8,879 bases of DNA from an uncultured Neisseria sp. GTDB lineage: Bacteria; Pseudomonadota; Gammaproteobacteria; Burkholderiales; Neisseriaceae. Each line of letters begins with the position of its first letter. Positions within the stretch are counted from its first letter, which is position 1. The DNA is taken from the NCBI GenBank assembly GCA_947097615.1, contig CAMURX010000062.1:1-8879 (forward strand). Reading direction: 5' to 3'. Shown here piece by piece: positions 5,450-8,879 of the stretch. Both the position numbers and the translations under genes were made by a program. The notes under the pieces are model-generated. The model saw only the letters and a program-made list of their open reading frames with translations, had not been told where the DNA came from and did no database searches.

Positions 5450-8400
5450 CTTTGGTGTCGGACAGGGCAGCGAGCAGGGGGGCGGCGAGGTTTTCCGCGA
5501 GCAGCCAGAAGAGTTCGCTGTCGACGGGAGGAGTATCGTCGCGGCCGAAGACTTGGGCGACTTCGGCATAGTCGCACTGGCCGGTGCTTTTTTTGCCGCC
5601 GAAGTAGGCGGTGGCGGCGGCTTTGTAGGCGGACAGGCGCCGCTCTTCTTCTGTTTTTTTGCCGTCGGGGAGCAGGGCTTCGGCGGCGGCGAGGGTGGTT
5701 TTGGCGAAGAAGGGCAGGGGGCGGCTTTGGCCGGTGTGCCACCAGGCGAGCCAGGCGGCAAGCAGGGTGCGCGCCTGTTGCTGCGGGATGGGGGGGAGGG
5801 TGGTGATTTGGTCGGGCTGCACCCAGTGGCTGCGCAGGTCGGCGGCGCTGTCGGGGCGCACGGCGTTGTAGATGAGGTGTTCGAGCAGGAGGACGGTTTT
5901 TTCGGGGGCGTTGGGGGCGTGGTCGAGGAAGCGGATGCGACCGTCGCGATGCAGGCTGTCGAGGCTGCCGTAGAGGGTGAGGCCGTCTGAAACGAAGGTA
6001 TAGGGGGCGGCGGGTAGGGGCGGGCTGGCGATGAGGTCGGAGTCGAGGGATTTGGTGGCGGTTTCGCAGCGTTCGCGCCAGAGTGTGCCGATTTCGCCTG
6101 CGGGCAGCAGGGAGCGGGCTTCGAGGACTTGGGCGGTGTCGGTGAAGTCGCGGCGGTTGAGGCGGGCGTCGAGGTAGGCGGCGGCGATGTCGCGCTGGCG
6201 CGGCGGCTCGAAGGGTTCGGCGGTTTCCCATGCGCCGCCGAGATAGGGCGCCTGCCAGTCGAGTGTGTGCGAGAGCCAGTGTTTGACGGGGTTGCGCCAG
6301 AAGTCGAGAAAGGCTGCGTGGCCGACTTCGGCAGGGATGTCTGCGCCGCCGTCTGCGTTTTCCGATTCCGCGCCGCAGAAGGGGGCGGGTTTGGCAGGAG
6401 GGGCGGACAGGGCGGCGGCGTAGTCGGCGCGGGTAGAGCTGAGTCCGCTGCCGTCGAAGTAGCGGATGGAGAAGGCTTGCAGGGGGTGGTTTTCGACGAG
6501 GGCGGCGGTAAGTTCTTCGACGCTTTGTCCGGTCATGTCGGCGAGGCAGTCGGCCAGTTCGCCGACGAGGGCGGAGGGGGCGAGGGCTTCGTTGGTGCGG
6601 ATGTCGCGGCCGACGTAGGAGAGATAGAGGTGTTCGCGCGCGCTGATGAGGGCTTCGAGGAAGAGGTAGCGGTCGTCGTCGCGGCGGGCGCGGTCGCCTT
6701 TGCGCGGGTGGCGGGCGATGAGGTCGAAGGCGGCGGCGCGGGTGTCGCGCGGGAATTTGCCGTCGTTGAGGCCGATGAGGCACAGGACTTTGAAGGGCAG
6801 GGAGCGCATGGGCACCATGCCGCAGAAGGTGATGCCGCCGCGCAGGAAGCCGGCGTCGCTGCGGCTGCCGAGAAAATTCGACAGGTGCAGGCTTGCAACG
6901 CTGCCGGAGAGTTCGCCGATAAAACCGGCGAGGGCGGCTTCCTGCTGCCAGCGGGCGAGTGCCTGCGCGAGCTGCTGGACGGCGGCGCGGTCGGCTTCGG
7001 CCGGTTCGCATATGTCTTCGGCAAGGCTGCGGATACGCTCCGCCCATCCTGCGATGTCTGCGGGCCGCTGCCAGATGGCGTGCCAGTGTTTCAGACGGCC
7101 TATGAAGGCGGCGAAGCGGGCGTAAACGGCGGTGTGGCCGGGGTCGGCGTGCCACGGGCTGACGCCCTGCCACAGGCTGCCGTTGTCGGGCAGCATCCAG
7201 CCGAGGGCGATTCTGTCCAGCCCCTGCTGCCAGGTGAACAGGGCACTGCCGCCGCCGCGCATGGCTTCGTCGGCGCCCCAGCGGATGTTGAGGCGTTCGG
7301 CGGTGTCGCGCAGCAGCGGCAGGTCTTCGAGGGTGAGGCCGAAGCGGGCGAGGACGGTTTCGTTTTCCAAGAGGGCGAAGATTTTATCGGCTTCAAAGCG
7401 GCTGTCGAAGATGTCGGCCAGCTGTTCGAGCGCCGCCAGCAGCGGGCGGCGGCGGCCGAGTTTGACGTCGGACACGGAATAGGGCAGCGGCTGCGGGCTT
7501 TCGCGGCCGAACACGGCTTCGAGGTAGGGGGCGTAGGGTTCGATGTCGGGAGTGAGGACGGCGATGTCGTGCGGCTGCCAGTCGGGATGTTCGGCCAGCA
7601 GGGCGAGCAGGTGTTCTTTGAGAATTTGCAGTTCGCGCAGGGGGCTGTGGGCGGCAACGATGCGGATGCTGTCGTCGGCGCGGGCGCTTCCGTCGGGCAG
7701 GGCGAGGGTTTGCAGGCCGTATTGCAGGCGGTGCAGGAGGCCGTCTGAAAGGGCTTCGTCGCGGTAGACGGAAAGGTCGGCGGCCAATTCGCTGTCGGCC
7801 AGGGCGTTGAAAAAGTCACGCCCCTGTTTGCCCAACGAGGCGAGCAGGGGGTGGCCTGCGGCGGCGGGATCGGCATCGTTTTGTTGCAGCATCTGCGCCG
7901 GTTCGATGATGTTGCCCCAGTATTCGGCCGAGGGGTTGAGGGCGAAGATGTGCACTTCGCAGTGTTGTGCGAGCTCCTGCAAGAGTTGCAAGTACATCGG
8001 CGCGAGGGTGGCGATGCCGAACACGCACAGGCGATCGGGCAGCACGCCTGCGGGCGGCGCGGCAAGGGCGGCGCTCAGGCGGCGGCGCATTTCGACGCGG
8101 TGCGGCGCGCTTTGGCGGCCGTCGTCGAGAAAGCGCCACAATTCGGCCTGCCAGGCTTCGTCGCCGCCCAGCCCGATCGGTTTGCCGCGCTGCCAGGCGT
8201 CTATCCAGTCGGGACGGTAAACGAGGTATTGGTCGAAAATGTCGGCGATCTGTCCGGCAAGCCGGTAGGCCGCCGTTTCGCCGCCCGCAAGATAGCCCGA
8301 CAGCACCTGTTTGGCCGACGCCAGCTCCGGGGCATTGAGGCCGTCTGAAACAAACAGACCCAAGAGCCGCCAGCGCATCACTTCGGTGTCGAAGGGGCTC

Positions 8401-8648
8401 AGTTCGGGAATGCCGGGCAGCAGGTCGCGCATCAGCCGCCAGGCGAAACCGGCAGGCAGAGAGAAGCGGATGTTGGCCGCGATGCCGTCCTGCTGCGCCA
8501 GATAGCGGGCGACAAAGCGGCGCATGCCCTGGCTCTGCACCATCACTTCCTCCGCCGCCAACGCCTGCGGCAGCGGGCGGCTCTGCTGCACTTTGTGCAT
8601 CATGGCGGCCAAATCTTCGAGGCGGTTGGACTGGTAGAGGTTAAGCAT
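5439..8648 (-). CDS. recC: RecC, exonuclease V gamma subunit
   Basis: This 1069-residue cytosolic protein (E. coli RecC is 1122) is the non-catalytic scaffold of RecBCD, which resects double-strand ends and reads Chi before RecA loading. The N-terminus MLNLYQSNRLEDLAAMM matches E. coli MLRVYHSNRL at residue 1. Further recognisable blocks are EVMVQSQGM (34-42), ANIRFSLPAGFAW (58-70), DIFDQYLVYRPDW (136-148), CVFGIATLAPMYLQLL (208-223), and ITFCGMVPMRSLPFK (606-620) with LIGLNDGKFPRD (624-635) and RRDDDRYLFLEALISA (655-670). I chose 8648 over an open extension to 8762 because of this alignment and because the TATAAT at 8679-8684 lies inside the extension. The ribosome site is weak. Four DUS lie inside the frame and one at its stop. 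recB and recD are not nearby; from memory the three genes are unlinked in Neisseria. Confidence 0.95.
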   Translation of the reverse strand: MLNLYQSNRLEDLAAMMHKVQQSRPLPQALAAEEVMVQSQGMRRFVARYLAQQDGIAANIRFSLPAGFAWRLMRDLLPGIPELSPFDTEVMRWRLLGLFVSDGLNAPELASAKQVLSGYLAGGETAAYRLAGQIADIFDQYLVYRPDWIDAWQRGKPIGLGGDEAWQAELWRFLDDGRQSAPHRVEMRRRLSAALAAPPAGVLPDRLCVFGIATLAPMYLQLLQELAQHCEVHIFALNPSAEYWGNIIEPAQMLQQNDADPAAAGHPLLASLGKQGRDFFNALADSELAADLSVYRDEALSDGLLHRLQYGLQTLALPDGSARADDSIRIVAAHSPLRELQILKEHLLALLAEHPDWQPHDIAVLTPDIEPYAPYLEAVFGRESPQPLPYSVSDVKLGRRRPLLAALEQLADIFDSRFEADKIFALLENETVLARFGLTLEDLPLLRDTAERLNIRWGADEAMRGGGSALFTWQQGLDRIALGWMLPDNGSLWQGVSPWHADPGHTAVYARFAAFIGRLKHWHAIWQRPADIAGWAERIRSLAEDICEPAEADRAAVQQLAQALARWQQEAALAGFIGELSGSVASLHLSNFLGSRSDAGFLRGGITFCGMVPMRSLPFKVLCLIGLNDGKFPRDTRAAAFDLIARHPRKGDRARRDDDRYLFLEALISAREHLYLSYVGRDIRTNEALAPSALVGELADCLADMTGQSVEELTAALVENHPLQAFSIRYFDGSGLSSTRADYAAALSAPPAKPAPFCGAESENADGGADIPAEVGHAAFLDFWRNPVKHWLSHTLDWQAPYLGGAWETAEPFEPPRQRDIAAAYLDARLNRRDFTDTAQVLEARSLLPAGEIGTLWRERCETATKSLDSDLIASPPLPAAPYTFVSDGLTLYGSLDSLHRDGRIRFLDHAPNAPEKTVLLLEHLIYNAVRPDSAADLRSHWVQPDQITTLPPIPQQQARTLLAAWLAWWHTGQSRPLPFFAKTTLAAAEALLPDGKKTEEERRLSAYKAAATAYFGGKKSTGQCDYAEVAQVFGRDDTPPVDSELFWLLAENLAAPLLAALSDTKEAV
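5980..5991 (+). repeat. DUS inside recC (codes SDGL)
   Basis: AGGCCGTCTGAA on the plus strand. Read in the recC frame it encodes S-D-G-L within FVSDGLTLY, residues 887-890. Confidence 0.95.
7090..7101 (-). repeat. DUS inside recC (codes GRLK)
   Basis: The DUS lies on the coding strand of recC and encodes G-R-L-K, residues 517-520. It is the only one of the four internal copies in coding orientation. Confidence 0.95.
7738..7749 (+). repeat. DUS inside recC (codes SDGL)
   Basis: This copy is antisense to recC and encodes S-D-G-L within ALSDGLLHRL, residues 301-304. Confidence 0.95.
8338..8349 (+). repeat. DUS inside recC (codes SDGL)
   Basis: This copy is antisense to recC and encodes S-D-G-L within FVSDGLNAPE, residues 101-104. 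Confidence 0.95.
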
Positions 8649-8678
8649 GGCAATCTTTCGCAGACGGGAAAGTCGCGC

Positions 8679-8684
8679 ATTATA
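8679..8684 (-). promoter_or_regulatory. -10 box for recC
   Basis: TATAAT on the minus strand, within TATATAATGCG, puts the start near 8672 and gives a leader of about 24 bases. The -35 region does not match TTGACA well. It supports the MLNLYQ start of RecC. Confidence 0.5.
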
Positions 8685-8714
8685 TATTAGAGAGCGGCAG
8701 CCGATGGCAGCGGG

Positions 8715-8726
8715 AGGCCGTCTGAA
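8715..8726 (+). repeat. DUS upstream of recC
   Basis: A single unpaired AGGCCGTCTGAA lies in the divergent intergenic region, just upstream of the recC -10 box. Confidence 0.95.
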
Positions 8727-8762
8727 AACGCGAAAACGCGGTTTTGCGCCGCGAATGATCAT

Positions 8763-8792
8763 TTATCAAACCTTATGGCGCTTTGCTATAAT
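8763..8792 (+). promoter_or_regulatory. Extended -10 promoter reading off the right edge
   Basis: TGCTATAAT (8784-8792) is an extended -10 element. TTATCA (8763-8768) matches four of six -35 bases at an 18-base spacing. The start would be near 8799. It is divergent from recC, and the gene it serves is mostly outside the window. Confidence 0.55.
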
Positions 8793-8804
8793 CCGCCGCC
8801 GTAA

Positions 8805-8879
8805 ATGAAATACGCCCGAAGAATTCGAGCAGACCTACGTTATCGGCAAGAAAGAATGGTTCTGAGCGCGCGAGCCGCA
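8805..8879 (+). CDS. Possible start of an unidentified gene (open at edge)
   Basis: An ATG a few bases after the predicted start site opens a 25-codon frame to the window edge (begins MKYARRIRAD). No Shine-Dalgarno precedes it and I recognise no family; the Arg-rich composition is not persuasive. The neighbouring frame (from 8809) encodes NTPEEFEQTYVIGKKEWF then TGA at 8863, which reads more like real protein. If two bases were missing after ATGAAATAC, the start MKY would join TPEEFEQ. It could therefore be a broken small gene, a very short peptide, or just a leader. Confidence 0.2.
   Translation, partial: MKYARRIRADLRYRQERMVLSARAA

Noticed and set aside
3994..5571. Long Gly/Ala/Phe-rich plus-strand frame opposite the EnvC-type gene
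   Set aside because: It mirrors the coiled-coil gene on the other strand, has an implausible composition and no ribosome site.
5374..7173. Long Arg/Pro-rich minus-strand frame of 599 codons
   Set aside because: It overlaps recC in another frame, has low-complexity composition and resembles no family; it is a by-product of GC-rich codons.
6129..7748. Plus-strand 539-codon frame opposite recC
   Set aside because: It is antisense shadow of a confidently recognised RecC with Gly/Val/Glu bias and no recognisable domain.
8754..8769. Fur or FNR box upstream of the right-edge promoter
   Set aside because: The half-sites can be lined up only with a five-base gap (FNR) or with too many mismatches (Fur).

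Overview
The window comes from a GC-rich member of the genus Neisseria or a close relative. The evidence is the DNA uptake sequence (DUS) in the AG dialect, AGGCCGTCTGAA or its complement. I find 24 exact 12-mers plus one copy with only the 10-base core, about one per 355 bases. The AT dialect of meningococcus and gonococcus (ATGCCGTCTGAA) does not occur. The dialect and high GC point to a commensal such as the N. elongata / N. bacilliformis group, but the species call is a guess. All content looks chromosomal and ordinary in codon use; I see no insertion sequence, prophage, CRISPR array, tRNA or rRNA.

Layout, left to right. (1) The start of pheA (chorismate mutase domain) lies on the minus strand and runs off the left edge. 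(2) A SnoaL-like small cyclase-fold protein follows on the minus strand, separated from pheA by three DUS. (3) Positions 813-1303 hold no protein gene. They contain a plus-strand transcription unit: an FNR/ANR-type palindrome (972-985), a TATAAT box (1007-1012) at class II activator spacing, about 106 bases of non-coding sequence and a textbook intrinsic terminator (1091-1124). I read it as an oxygen-responsive small RNA of the kind known as AniS/FnrS in pathogenic Neisseria. After it come two near-copies of a three-DUS block. (4) An EamA/DMT-type membrane transporter and, upstream of it, an M14 zinc carboxypeptidase of the cytosolic (AGBL-like) type both lie on the minus strand. (5) A small glutaredoxin-like protein is divergent from the peptidase, on the plus strand. 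Two DUS-hairpin terminators separate it from (6) an EnvC-type murein hydrolase activator on the minus strand, which has a signal peptide, a long coiled coil and a LytM domain lacking its zinc ligands. (7) recC, the gamma subunit of exonuclease V, fills 5439-8648 on the minus strand. (8) A divergent promoter region with a plus-strand extended -10 box leads off the right edge.

The genes do not form one pathway. They cover aromatic amino-acid synthesis, transport, peptide processing, thiol chemistry, cell division/peptidoglycan splitting and recombinational repair. The unifying theme is DUS use: as paired inverted terminators, as the last codons and stop of genes, inside a promoter, and inside the recC reading frame. 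The most interesting item is the FNR-box small-RNA locus.
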